64,000 nucleotides of DNA from Bacteroidota bacterium (GTDB taxonomy: Bacteria > Bacteroidota > Bacteroidia > Chitinophagales > Chitinophagaceae), in contig JAFEAJ010000022.1 in NCBI GenBank assembly GCA_018266455.1, positions 153,235 to 217,234 of the forward strand. Reading direction: 5' to 3'. Shown here one piece after another: positions 14,988-24,322 of the stretch. Every line of letters starts with the position of its first letter. The first letter of the stretch is position 1. The notes under the pieces were generated by a model that saw nothing but the letters and a program-made list of their open reading frames with translations, ran no database searches and had not been told where the DNA came from. The position numbers and the translations under genes are program-made.

Positions 14988-16525
14988 TTTGCCGGGTGCA
15001 TTGAAATACCATTAACAGGCGCTTCTGAATAAATAATAATATCCCCTATAGTAAAATTCTGATCCGGGGCAGGGTTCAATATTTTCATTCTTACAACATG
15101 CTTGCCTTTTGACAGGTCGTAATTCCAGCAGATGTCGTATCGCCGTGCTTCACGGGCAGCAGGCAGCTTAGGTGATTCTATTAGCTTTCCATCAACATAC
15201 AATTCAGTATTGTAAACAAATTTTGTTTTGATATTTTTCCAATCTACCGCATCTCCCTTAACAACAAAGCCGGTTCCTTCAAATTCAAAGCTGAACTCAT
15301 CTTTGTTTGAAGACCATGTTGCATTCGTTTTCGCAACCGGGTACAGTCCTGTAAAACTTTTTTCAAATTTTACAGCCTGCGGTTGCTGTGTTTTAATGAT
15401 TACACTGTCACCGGAAATTTTTCCCCCGTTCTTTTCAATATTCATCAGCGCATGCCTGTAGCCGGTTTCATATACTTTGTTAAGCGACATAGTGGTGTAC
15501 TTGAAATCAATATCTTCAATTTCTTTTAGCCCCATTTTCCAATAAGCAGGGATATGATCATACCCGATCATGGCGCCAAGTACTCCGCCAGCCGTGGAAG
15601 GATTGCAATCGGCGTCTTGTCCGCAGCGAGTGGTTATCTCAAGTGTTTTTGTAAAATCTCCATTTCCATATAATAACCCTATTGTAACGTATGCTGCATT
15701 TACTTTGGCATCAATATCGAAAGGCGCAAATACGCCATCGGGGCACCCGATATCTTCTGCCCATTTTTTTTGCACCTGGAACCAGGTTTGCTTCCAGTCT
15801 GCCGGGTATTTCTTATGCCATGCTATCACATCGGCAATACATTGATAAAATTCGCTTTGCACAGGAATTGTTTTCAATGCTTCCGTTACAATAAAATTTA
15901 TATTGTGGGATGTAAAAGCCAATGCGTACATGGCTCCAACATACACACCGCCATACCAGCCATCTCCATAATTCATAATGTGCCCGATCTTATCACTGAT
16001 GGCCGAGGCAGTATTGGGCATAGCCGGGCTCATTAATCCCGCAAAATCACTTTCTATCTGATAGTCTATGCAATCGGCATGAGGGTTGTGCTTCCAATAT
16101 CCGCTCATTGGAGGTTTGATACCATTTAATATGTTATACCTGGCTACCTGGTTGGCGTGCCACAATTCATAATCCGCCTGGGCAATGGCATGGGCAAAAG
16201 AATCTGCCGGTGCATCCAAACCATATTTTTCAAACACATCCACAAAAGTCAGGTCCATATAGAGGTCATCATAAAGGCCAGGGTCATTGAGCATGGTTTT
16301 TTTTAAATACCCATCATACCACACCAGGGGTTGGTAATCCCCGATAAACGTTCCCTGAAAACGAAATTCATAAGGGCCTCCAAACGTTACTCCAATTGTT
16401 TGCCCGGCCCAACCTCCCATTATTTTATCCTTCAACTGTTCTTTCGCCAGCAAAAATGTTTTTTGCTGAGCATGAATTTTTGCAATTGAAACCCAAAAGA
16501 CGACAAGCAGAATAATTTTTTTCAT
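14984..16525 (-). CDS. Secreted ADP-ribosylglycohydrolase-family protein with C-terminal beta domain
   Basis: From the ATG at 16525 it has 513 residues (two in-frame ATGs lie just upstream, to 16540). A signal peptide ends near IHAQQ. The ADP-ribosylglycohydrolase fold shows KDKIMGGWAGQTIGVTFGGP, DDLYMDLTFVDVF with acidic metal ligands, NYGDGWYGGVYVGAMY, and TTRCGQDADCNPSTAGGVLG, the conserved GxDxD block. A beta-sandwich tail of about 120 residues (GTGFVVKGDAVDW) follows. It may release ribose from a ribosyl nucleoside or glycoside for the ribokinase encoded 17 bases upstream. Confidence 0.85.
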   Translation of the reverse strand: MKKIILLVVFWVSIAKIHAQQKTFLLAKEQLKDKIMGGWAGQTIGVTFGGPYEFRFQGTFIGDYQPLVWYDGYLKKTMLNDPGLYDDLYMDLTFVDVFEKYGLDAPADSFAHAIAQADYELWHANQVARYNILNGIKPPMSGYWKHNPHADCIDYQIESDFAGLMSPAMPNTASAISDKIGHIMNYGDGWYGGVYVGAMYALAFTSHNINFIVTEALKTIPVQSEFYQCIADVIAWHKKYPADWKQTWFQVQKKWAEDIGCPDGVFAPFDIDAKVNAAYVTIGLLYGNGDFTKTLEITTRCGQDADCNPSTAGGVLGAMIGYDHIPAYWKMGLKEIEDIDFKYTTMSLNKVYETGYRHALMNIEKNGGKISGDSVIIKTQQPQAVKFEKSFTGLYPVAKTNATWSSNKDEFSFEFEGTGFVVKGDAVDWKNIKTKFVYNTELYVDGKLIESPKLPAAREARRYDICWNYDLSKGKHVVRMKILNPAPDQNFTIGDIIIYSEAPVNGISMHPAK

Positions 16526-16557
16526 GATACTCATTAGCATTAAAAAATGTATTTCAA

Positions 16558-17466
16558 TTATATTATTTCATGGCGATAAGGTGACGAGTCCTGTGCTCCC
16601 AACCGGGTAACAGATAGAGCTGCTGCTTTACAGGAAAATCTTGTTGCTTCTTCTAATTCCATTCCCTCTGATAATGCCACAGCAAGCGCCCCGTTAAAAA
16701 CATCTCCCGCAGCAGTGCTGTCCACTGCCTGAACTTCAGGGGCACTGACCAAGCCATTTTTTTCATCCCCGGAAAAAAATGCCCCCTTAGCGCCCATTGT
16801 TATTATCACCGTTCCCACTCCTTTGCGATGCAAAACTAAAGATGCCTGTTCTGCTGATTTCTTATCAGTTATTTTTATACCGGTCAGCATTTCCGCTTCT
16901 TTCTGATTGGGTGTAATGATAGAGATTTTTTTAAGCAGCTCATTAGATAATGTATTTGCCGGAGCAGGGTTTAATATGATGGTTTTATTTTTACTTGCCC
17001 CAAGGTTCACCACGTATGCAACTGTATCAATAGGTATTTCTAATTGTACCAGCATGATTGATGCTTTTTCAACTGCCTGTGTTGCTTTTTGAATATCCAA
17101 ATGGCTCAGGTACTCATTGGCGCCTGGAGCTACAACTATGCAATTCTCACCCGACTCATTTACCGTTATCAGCGCCACTCCCGAATGATTAGTTGAATCG
17201 GCAATGATATGAGAAGTATCAATTGCTTCTTTCTTAAATAAATCAATTGCCTGCCTGCCAAAAAAATCGTCACCGGTTTTTGCAATGAAGGTAACATTGC
17301 CTCCCAGTCTTGCCGCAGCAACTGCCTGGTTAGCGCCTTTGCCGCCTGCATTCATAAAAAATTTGCCGCCAAGAATGGTTTCACCGGGGGCAGGCAACGC
17401 CGAAGTTTTTATTACCATGTCGGTATTGGAACTTCCTACTACAAGAATTTTTTTTCCCCTCATCAA
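16558..17466 (-). CDS. rbsK: Ribokinase
   Basis: A 302-residue PfkB-family kinase. The sugar-binding NAGGKGANQA motif is at 39-48, and the anion hole and catalytic base are in DSTAAGDVFNGA with Asp255. It phosphorylates ribose to ribose 5-phosphate. It is the first gene of the leftward operon rbsK, ADP-ribosylglycohydrolase, heme protein, GRP transporter, GntP permease, glycerate kinase. A degraded DeoR-type regulator gene lies about 1 kb upstream. Confidence 0.92.
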   Translation of the reverse strand: MMRGKKILVVGSSNTDMVIKTSALPAPGETILGGKFFMNAGGKGANQAVAAARLGGNVTFIAKTGDDFFGRQAIDLFKKEAIDTSHIIADSTNHSGVALITVNESGENCIVVAPGANEYLSHLDIQKATQAVEKASIMLVQLEIPIDTVAYVVNLGASKNKTIILNPAPANTLSNELLKKISIITPNQKEAEMLTGIKITDKKSAEQASLVLHRKGVGTVIITMGAKGAFFSGDEKNGLVSAPEVQAVDSTAAGDVFNGALAVALSEGMELEEATRFSCKAAALSVTRLGAQDSSPYRHEII

Positions 17467-17542
17467 TGTTTTTCAAATGCAATAAATATAGCCAATAATG
17501 CAATGCGGTATTTGACCAGCCATACCAAAACACCAGGTTGGC

Positions 17543-17770
17543 CTAAATACTAGGTAGTGTATTAAAAGGAAACCTGGCGCGGCCTCTGCATAATTCATCA
17601 ACCTGCCATTCTTCCAGCATCTTTATTCCGGACAGGTAGCCGTTCTCGCGAAAGAACCCAACCTGCTCATCGGTCAGTTTATATCGATCCCATTCTGCCT
17701 GGCTTTTAGGTGTTTTAAAAAAATCAGAGAGCAAATAATGGTAGCTTGACAGGTCTTTTACGCTATTCAT
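17543..17770 (-). pseudogene. N-terminal fragment of a phytanoyl-CoA dioxygenase-family gene
   Basis: From the ATG at 17770 about 60 residues match the start of Bacteroidota phytanoyl-CoA dioxygenases (WDRYKLTDEQVGFFRENGYL, SGIKMLEEWQVDELC). The reading then changes to unrelated codons and stops at 17543. The Fe(II)-binding HxD...H motif and about 200 residues are missing. It is a dead gene beside ribokinase. Confidence 0.7.
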
Positions 17771-17924
17771 AAATATTACTTTTATTGACTTGAGCGGATA
17801 AAACAACGAAGGCATTCTTCATGTAAATAAAATTCGTTGAAAAGAAAGCGTTGTTGAATGATGGCTGTTGGCTTTTTAAAATTATTTTAAGATTGTGTTT
17901 TAAAGATAAAGATCTTCCGGCACG

Positions 17925-17956
17925 AAAAAAAAGAGCTGCCTTAGTTTTGACAGCTC
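17925..17956 (-). terminator. Intrinsic terminator
   Basis: On the minus strand an 8-base-pair stem (GAGCTGTC with GGCAGCTC) with an 8-base loop is followed by eight T. It sits just after the SusD remnant and probably ended that gene's transcript. Confidence 0.8.
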
Positions 17957-18073
17957 CCGGGGATAGACAATACATACTACATTATGTATATTGTTCACGC
18001 TCGCTAATTCTCCTTTAAGGCAAATAATCTTTTCAAAAATTCAATCCTTCTTACTATAGGCATTGTTCATGCG

Positions 18074-18415
18074 CTACCAGGTTTCCGGCGGGAGCATCCA
18101 CTGTAGAGGATGGCTGAAAGGAAGGTTGGGCTTAACATCCCATCATACATGGGAAGTCAGTTTATCTCCTCCTTGCAATTTTGTTGCAGCAGCTGTTACA
18201 TTTGCTTCCTTCAAGAGGTATTCAACCGGAGAATATGTCAGCCTCCTAGGCATAATACCACCGGTAAGTGTAGGCGCTGAACCAACCCAGTTAAGAGGAT
18301 ATCCTGTTCTCCTATACTCATACTCTGCCCATGCTTCATCTACCTGAAACATAATTGCCAGGTATTTCTGGTCAACAATCTGCTTTAATTGGGCCTCCGG
18401 ATTACCGGTAATGTG
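18074..18415 (-). pseudogene. C-terminal remnant of a SusD/RagB-family lipoprotein gene
   Basis: The translation carries the SusD C-terminal block: IVDQKYLAIMFQVDEAWAEY, RRTGYPLNW, IMPRRLTYSPVEY and HV-stop-WDVKPN. The TGA at 18143-18145 replaces the first Trp of the usual WWD ending, and the same frame continues to a TAG at 18074. The remaining roughly 400 residues upstream are gone; the break is near 18415, where the DeoR remnant starts on the other strand. It once encoded an outer-membrane glycan-binding protein, so the island formerly handled a polymer or oligosaccharide. Confidence 0.75.
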
Positions 18416-18417
18416 CC

Positions 18418-19134
18418 GATGGGCAGGTAAACATAAACAACTAAGTGAAAGCCTTGGGGTAACAGGTATTACTATAAGAAATGACCTTGAACAATTAGAA
18501 AAGAAAAATATTTTGATCAGGGCAAGGGGCGGTGAAATAAAAATTACTCCCGCCCATTCAAACGAGGGTTACCCGCTTTCTGACAAACAGAAAAAAAATT
18601 CACTGAAAAAACAGCAATCTGGCGAAAGGGAATCGAGCTGATCAGGAATGACAATACAATTATCCTCGATTCGGGATCCACTACCCATCAGTTAGCCAAA
18701 AACTTGAAAGATTTCCAATATCTTACGATAATCACCAATGCTTTAAATATCGCAACGCTGCTGGCAGATTATAAAAACATCAATGTCATAGTGCCAGGAG
18801 AAATTTTAAAGAAAAATTCATTTTCATTAGTGGGATTCCCGCTGAAAAGGTTTTCAGGGACTATTTCTGCGATAAGCTATTTCTTGGCGTGGACGGCTTC
18901 CACCTTGATTTCGGCATTTCTACACCCAGTCCCGAAGAAGCACACCTGAACCAGATCATGATTGAAATCTCAAAAGAAGTAATCGTTTTGGCTGGTTCAA
19001 GCAAATTTGAAAGAAGTGGGTTTGCGTTCATTGCCCCCATCAATAAAATAAACACCGTAGTTACTGATAAGGGGATTACCCAGGAACAAAAAACAAAGCT
19101 TGAAGATATGGGAGTAAGGGTGTTAATTGCCTGA
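18418..19134 (+). pseudogene. DeoR/GlpR-family transcriptional regulator, truncated and twice frameshifted
   Basis: Three frames join to give a DeoR-type repressor. The helix-turn-helix is LSESLGVTGITIRNDLEQL with RARGGE (frame from about 18418). The sensor domain starts with IELIRNDNTIILDSGSTTHQ (second frame, from about 18635). It continues after FSLVG with EKVFRDYFCDKLFLGVDGF and ends VLAGSSKFERSGFAFIAP to the stop at 19134 (third frame). Frame changes lie near 18600-18635 and near 18835-18841. The first 20 or so residues are missing. It is a likely former regulator of the neighbouring sugar operon. Confidence 0.8.
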
Positions 19135-19249
19135 TCTTTATCTGTCGAATTTAGAACTCCATACTTCAGTATAAGAAAATTTATTTCCTATTGCCTTAAC
19201 GGATCAAAAGGTTTAAAGCTTGAATCCTTACGGGGTCCACCCGAAAATA

Positions 19250-19287
19250 AAATGGGGCTTTTAAAATTAGTTTTTAAAACCCCATTT
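19250..19287 (-). terminator. Terminator-like hairpin downstream of amtB
   Basis: The arms AAATGGGGCTTTTAAAA (19250-19266) and TTTTAAAACCCCATTT (19272-19287) pair with a single bulged C and a short loop. T-rich sequence follows on the minus strand. It lies about 50 bases past the amtB stop and may also stop transcripts from the left. Confidence 0.65.
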
Positions 19288-19335
19288 ATGATTTTGTTCC
19301 CTTAGCAAAAAAGGAGATAAGACATACAGCTTTCC

Positions 19336-20721
19336 CTATCCTGCAACCAATTCTTCTCTCAATCCTTCCGGTGTCGCCACCAACAATGTTCCCTGTACAT
19401 ATTTTTCCGCGTGCTGGCTCGCATCTAAACCTTCCTCCTCTTCTTTTGAAGTAACCCGCAGAGGAAGAACAGCGTTAACAAGCCTTAATATGCCATAAGA
19501 AACTCCAAAGCTATATGCCACCACAATGCCCAATGCCTTTAACTGGATGATAAAAAAAGAAAAATTTCCATAAAACCAACCATCATTACCACCGGCATTT
19601 ACAGCTTTTGTGGCGAAAATACCTGTCATTACCATTCCTATCATACCACCAATCCCATGGCACGGAAAAACATCCAGCGCATCATCAAGTGCTGATTTTG
19701 CTTTAATATATACAGCAATATTTGAAATGACAGCAGCCACAACGCCAATAAAAATACTTTGGGGGATGGCTACAAAACCCGCTGCCGGAGTGATTGCAAC
19801 GAGGCCTACCACAGCTCCGATACAGAATCCCATCACCGAAGGCTTTTTGCCTTTCATAACATCAAATGAAAGCCATGAAAGCCCCGCGGCGGCGGCGGCT
19901 GTGTTCGTAGTGGCAAATGCAGATACGGCAAGGCTGCTGGCAGCTCCGGCTGAGCCCGCATTAAAGCCGAACCAGCCAAACCATAACAGTCCTGTGCCAA
20001 TCAAAACATAAGGCACGTTTGCAGGTGGAATTTCTTTTTGCTCGATATGTACTTTTCTGCGCTTTAGCACCATTGCCCCAGCAAGTGCAGCGCAGCCTGC
20101 AGAAATATGAACGACAGTGCCGCCTGCAAAATCCAACGCTCCCATTTTAGCCAGGAACCCATCGGGATGCCAGCTCCAGTGAGCAAGTGGCGCATAGACA
20201 AACAAACTAAACAATGCAACGAACAAGAGGAAAGAGGTGAACCGGATCCTTTCTGCCACCGCCCCCACAACCAGTCCGGGCGTAATGATCGCAAACATCA
20301 ACTGAAAAAAAGCAAATAAAGTCAATGGTATGGTAGGCGCCCCTGGCCAGGGCTTTCCGGAATTGACACCTTTAAAGAACAAGTGCGTAAATGGGTTCCC
20401 GATCACCCCATGAATGCTCGCGCCAAAACAAAGGCTATAACCAACCACAACCCACAATACACTCACCACCCCTGCTGCGATCAGGCTTTTGATCATTGTA
20501 GAAATCACGTTTTTACGGTGCACCATACCTCCATAAAAAAAAGCCAAACCAGGGGTCATAATAAATACAAGAGCGGTAGCCACAATCATCCAGGCCACAT
20601 CTGCACCATTATATTTCCCATCATCAAAATTTTGAAACGTGGGTATGAATACGGAAACAAGAGCTATGACCAATAGAATAAGAAAAGGGGCAGCAGTTTT
20701 GAAATTAATAGGCTTCATCAT
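19336..20721 (-). CDS. amtB: Ammonium transporter AmtB
   Basis: A 461-residue membrane protein with about 11-12 helices. The Amt signature DFAGGTVVHI carries the first pore His (His205), and DDALDVFPCHGIGG carries the second (His355). The opening segment MTPGLAFFYGGMV is also typical. It conducts ammonium or ammonia across the inner membrane. No glnK/PII gene lies beside it, unlike the common amtB-glnK pair. An AT-rich upstream region fits a nitrogen-regulated promoter. Confidence 0.95.
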   Translation of the reverse strand: MMKPINFKTAAPFLILLVIALVSVFIPTFQNFDDGKYNGADVAWMIVATALVFIMTPGLAFFYGGMVHRKNVISTMIKSLIAAGVVSVLWVVVGYSLCFGASIHGVIGNPFTHLFFKGVNSGKPWPGAPTIPLTLFAFFQLMFAIITPGLVVGAVAERIRFTSFLLFVALFSLFVYAPLAHWSWHPDGFLAKMGALDFAGGTVVHISAGCAALAGAMVLKRRKVHIEQKEIPPANVPYVLIGTGLLWFGWFGFNAGSAGAASSLAVSAFATTNTAAAAAGLSWLSFDVMKGKKPSVMGFCIGAVVGLVAITPAAGFVAIPQSIFIGVVAAVISNIAVYIKAKSALDDALDVFPCHGIGGMIGMVMTGIFATKAVNAGGNDGWFYGNFSFFIIQLKALGIVVAYSFGVSYGILRLVNAVLPLRVTSKEEEEGLDASQHAEKYVQGTLLVATPEGLREELVAG

Positions 20722-21025
20722 TTTGTTTATTAGATTAATAATTTTAATAATTTAATTAATTAACAAACAAATTACGCCAAAAAAAATAAACAAAATTTAA
20801 AAATATAACATATTATTAATTATAATTTGTTATTGTGAAATACAACCAACTGATAACCATGCACTTTCGATTATCATAAAGCCAGCTGCTTATAAACTGT
20901 TTCAATTTTCTATCACAATTTCCTTTATCGTGCAAAATTTAAGAAGAACGCTGCTTATGAGCCAAGAATGCAGGCGTATAAAAAGCAAAAAGGGTTTTCT
21001 TGTAAAAGGGGGCTTATCATCCTGC
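20722..21025. other. AT-rich region upstream of amtB
   Basis: The first 130 bases before the amtB start are extremely AT-rich with repeated TTAAT and AAATT words. They should include the amtB promoter, but I could not fix a -33/-7 pair. No gene is visible. Confidence 0.4.
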
Positions 21026-21400
21026 CTATTGTTGTTTTCCCATGCCACCGCCATCAACAGGCTTTTTGCAACATTTTGGGAGATTTTGGTAGGCATCCTT
21101 ATCTGCAGCAACGTCATCAGCATCATATCCGCAATTTGCAATAGCGGTCTTAATATTTTCATAGTTTGTGCGGTCAACAAGATAGGTCACTTTCGTAGTT
21201 TTCTTTTTATAATCCACAACAACCTTTGTCACCCCATCTTCACGTTTCAAATAGTTTTCTATTTTTTCTTTGCACTGTTCGCATTGAACGGTCGGTGTTT
21301 TAATGGTAGCGATTTCATAAGCTCCCTTTTTTACCACCTGGGAAAATGAGGCTGTTGAAAGAAAAGTCGCAAAGGCTATCAAGAACTGTATTCTTTTCAT
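21026..21400 (-). CDS. Exported heavy-metal-associated (HMA) domain protein
   Basis: A 124-residue protein with a signal peptide ending near ASFSQ and one HMA ferredoxin-like domain. The metal site is a CxxC in VQCEQCKEKIENYL. A tail with KCCKKP adds thiols. Such proteins carry Cu(I) or another soft metal in the periplasm. It lies 23 bases after pyrE on the same strand, so they may share a transcript, with no obvious functional link. Confidence 0.85.
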   Translation of the reverse strand: MKRIQFLIAFATFLSTASFSQVVKKGAYEIATIKTPTVQCEQCKEKIENYLKREDGVTKVVVDYKKKTTKVTYLVDRTNYENIKTAIANCGYDADDVAADKDAYQNLPKCCKKPVDGGGMGKQQ

Positions 21401-21423
21401 GGTTCACATTTTAGCTTTTAAAA

Positions 21424-22059
21424 TTACATAACTCCTTTCCAATTTGCAGGGTCTGTCCGCCAGTTTAACAAAACGGATTCCTGTTCCGCCGAAACAATTT
21501 TCTTTTCAATGGCCAGGCTGATCAATGCCTGGTAATTCGTCAGAGAATGGTACGGTACTTTTGAGCGCTCAAATGCTTTTTTGGCAACATCAAAATCATA
21601 ATTAAAAATAGAAACCATACCGGCAACATCAAGACGAGCCGCTTTTAATACTTCTACTACCTGTAAACTGCTTTTGCCAGTTGATATCAGGTCTTCTACA
21701 ACTACTACTTTTTGATGTGCTTGATAATAGCCTTCTATCTGGTTTCCCAACCCATGTTCTTTGGGCTTTGGGCGAACATAAATATAAGGAAGCTTAAGCT
21801 GATCGGCAACCATAGCGCCCCAGGCAATTCCAGCAGTAGCAACACCTGCCAACAGGCCAGTATCTGGAAATCTTTCAAAAATCAAGTTGCACATTTCTGA
21901 TTTTATAAAATCGCGAATGAAAGGGAAAGAAAGCGCTTTCCTGTTATCGCAATAAATCGGGCTCTTCCATCCCGATGCCCATGTGAAAGGCTGCTCAGGG
22001 CTAAGCCTTATTGCAGTTGCCTGCAAAAGTTTTTCCGCTACTGCTTTTTCATTGGTCAT
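21424..22059 (-). CDS. pyrE: Orotate phosphoribosyltransferase
   Basis: A 211-residue type I phosphoribosyltransferase. The PRPP-binding loop is VVVVEDLISTGKSS (117-130), and the catalytic flexible-loop residues lie in VRPKPKEHG (95-103). It converts orotate and PRPP to OMP in pyrimidine synthesis. The length is normal for the family. Confidence 0.95.
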   Translation of the reverse strand: MTNEKAVAEKLLQATAIRLSPEQPFTWASGWKSPIYCDNRKALSFPFIRDFIKSEMCNLIFERFPDTGLLAGVATAGIAWGAMVADQLKLPYIYVRPKPKEHGLGNQIEGYYQAHQKVVVVEDLISTGKSSLQVVEVLKAARLDVAGMVSIFNYDFDVAKKAFERSKVPYHSLTNYQALISLAIEKKIVSAEQESVLLNWRTDPANWKGVM

Positions 22060-22414
22060 TCTGCGAATTTAAGGAATATGAATGAAGCTAAAATACAAGA
22101 GCATGAAAGATATGGGAGTTGTTTTGGCATCGCATCTTTATTATCAAATCCGGTAACCGCTTAACTCGAAAGATAAACTCAACCTTGCTTTCACTTCATT
22201 ATCAATTTAGCAGTGGATGCAAAAAAAGAGAGTCCCTAAAAAGCCTGATTTAAGGTACCCGTTACAGTTAATAAGATGAATTAGGCCTTATGCACGGCTT
22301 GAGAAACATAATACATACATAAAAATGTGGAAAAAAATATTTGTTAAGAAGAGGTGTTTTGAGATAACCGGCATTTTATTGGATTAAAAACACCCTGAGC
22401 GCAAACCACAAACG
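22060..22414. other. Intergenic stretch, nothing recognised
   Basis: About 355 bases lie between the divergent pyrE and the small gene at 22415. No gene, strong hairpin or repeat was seen. Confidence 0.4.
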
Positions 22415-22678
22415 ATGAAGATTTCATTTCAGAAACAGGTGCAATTTACAAAGTATATCAAAACCACTCTGGGCTTAAAAGAATTCAACTTCCTGAAGAT
22501 AAAAGGCTTTGATGCGCCATCATATCATATTGATGTAAGCGATGAGCGGGGCAAGCGCCATGAATTTTTGATGGTCGGTGATGATAATGGATGGACAATG
22601 CAAGGCAAAGACCTTCCATTATGGGCAACAGGAGCTGAGCATGCCATCATCGATGCCATAAAAGAAGAGGAAAACTAA
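22415..22678 (+). CDS. Small uncharacterised protein (87 aa)
   Basis: A soluble, charged 87-residue protein with no signal peptide and no domain I recognise. Codon use and composition look coding (GFDAPSYHIDVSDERGKRHE, then MVGDDNGWTMQG). The pattern of short strands ending in an acidic helix suggests a small alpha/beta fold. It is isolated, with more than 350 bases of non-coding DNA on each side. Confidence 0.6.
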   Translation: MKISFQKQVQFTKYIKTTLGLKEFNFLKIKGFDAPSYHIDVSDERGKRHEFLMVGDDNGWTMQGKDLPLWATGAEHAIIDAIKEEEN

Positions 22679-23140
22679 TTTAAACAAACTTCCATTGTAA
22701 TGGATAGGTAAGGTCTGGGCAATTCCCAATAAAAATTTGAAAAGCTTACCGACATCCCGCAACCCCTTTTCAGAATGGTGCTTCTAAAATACAAAATCCC
22801 TTTAATGCTCGCCAGTAATTTTATGTAATGCCTGTGCTAGCGTTATACTTTGCCGCATAGTGCTTCCTAAGTGCGCCTGTGCAATATTGATGCAAGCAAA
22901 GAATAAATCTTTCCATTTAAATAGCGCCTTTGGCTAACCATAATGCAAGCTTATTACTGACATTTTTGTATAAATGGTTGTTATGTTTTGAAATGTTTTT
23001 GTTGTTTGTGAAAATAAGAAATGGCCAGTTTTAATATCAATGTAAATTGCGCGGGATAGCAGTTCCCATCAAGGTTATTCACTTAAAGTAACGGCAATGC
23101 CACAAAATCCATGATGGTTCAATCGATTTAAGCAGCATGT
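22679..23140. other. Intergenic stretch, nothing recognised
   Basis: About 460 bases lie between convergent genes. I found no coding frame worth reporting and no clear terminator hairpin. Confidence 0.4.
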
Positions 23141-24205
23141 TCAGTTCAACAGGTTTTCCAGCTTTTGCTTGTCAAGGATCGTAATGATGCCTTCCCTGAT
23201 GTCGATGAGCTTTTCATCTTTGAAATCGCTCAACGTACGTATGAACGATTCCTTGGCAACCCCTGCAATATTTGCCAGGCTCTCCCGGTTAACCTCTATC
23301 GTTATTTTTTCCGATGTAAGATTACCATATTTATTAAACACCTGTACCAGCGCCTCAGCCACTCTTTTTCTCAGCGAGTGATAAGCCATGCCCAGCAATT
23401 GAGATTCCTTCTCGCTTACATTTCGTGCCAACATTTTTATAAACTTCCTGCTCATGGCATGGTTTTCATCCATCAGCATTTCAAAATCGTCTTTAGGTAT
23501 AACGGCAAGCTCAGTATCTCCCATTGCTTCTGCAGTTTCTTTATAATTTGCGTTTTCAAGCAAAGCAACATGCCCTAAAAAATCCCCCTCCTTATATAAT
23601 CCCATCACCAGGTCCTTTCCTTCTTCATTTGTTTTGTACGTTTTCACTTTGCCCTTTAACACATGGAACAAATAAACCGGGCGGTTTCCTTCAGCAAAAA
23701 TCACTTGTTTTCTTTTGTATTTATTAATATTCCTGCCGCCTACAAATTCCTTTAGCTGCCTCTCAATATCTCGCTCACCGAAATGTTCCAGGCTGTTTTT
23801 TTGAGCGCTTTTGATTTCCTCTTTTACCAATGCTGCCTTTTTTAACCTGCTTTCCACGGCATTAAGCAGCTCAATGCTATCGAATGGTTTGGTAATATAA
23901 TCATCGGCGCCCATTTCCATACCTTTTCTGAAATCTGTTTTATCCGACTTTGAAGTAAGAAAAATAAAAGGAATGCTTTGAACAGATTTATTTTTTTGCA
24001 GCATGTACAGCACGCCATAGCCATCAAGCACCGGCATCATAATATCGCAGATAATCAAGTCTGGCTTTTCACGCAAAGCAATTTCAACTCCTTCTTTGCC
24101 ATTGGCTGCAGAAAATGTTTTGTAGTTGGCAAGGCTTAACATTTCAGTAATGTTGTCGCGTATCATGTCATTATCATCAATCACTAAAATTTTTTTCATA
24201 CCCAA
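23141..24205 (-). CDS. Response regulator with Crp/Fnr output (REC-cNMP-HTH fusion)
   Basis: A 354-residue fusion. The receiver domain covers residues 4-120 with acidic Asp10/Asp11, phosphoacceptor Asp54 (IICDIMMP) and Lys106 (ITKPFD). A cyclic-nucleotide-binding-type barrel follows at about 150-260 (VIFAEGNRPVYLFHVLKGKV, GDFLGHVALLE). A Crp-type winged helix closes the protein (VNRESLANIAGVAKESFIRT). The cNMP-fold domain lacks an obvious cAMP-binding Arg-Glu set, so its ligand is unknown. The PAS histidine kinase encoded 118 bases upstream is the likely partner. Confidence 0.88.
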   Translation of the reverse strand: MGMKKILVIDDNDMIRDNITEMLSLANYKTFSAANGKEGVEIALREKPDLIICDIMMPVLDGYGVLYMLQKNKSVQSIPFIFLTSKSDKTDFRKGMEMGADDYITKPFDSIELLNAVESRLKKAALVKEEIKSAQKNSLEHFGERDIERQLKEFVGGRNINKYKRKQVIFAEGNRPVYLFHVLKGKVKTYKTNEEGKDLVMGLYKEGDFLGHVALLENANYKETAEAMGDTELAVIPKDDFEMLMDENHAMSRKFIKMLARNVSEKESQLLGMAYHSLRKRVAEALVQVFNKYGNLTSEKITIEVNRESLANIAGVAKESFIRTLSDFKDEKLIDIREGIITILDKQKLENLLN

Positions 24206-24322
24206 TTTTTTCTCAGGTGCATTGCTTATTGCCCACAGAATTTTTTATGAATTTGATGCTTTTTTCTTATCATAATGCTGACAGGCATCAGGAAGGCAAA
24301 TGAAAAAAGTCAACTACGGCAC

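Noticed and set aside
22679..23140. A possible small RNA or gene in this gap
   Set aside because: No promoter-terminator pair, structure or coding bias could be shown.
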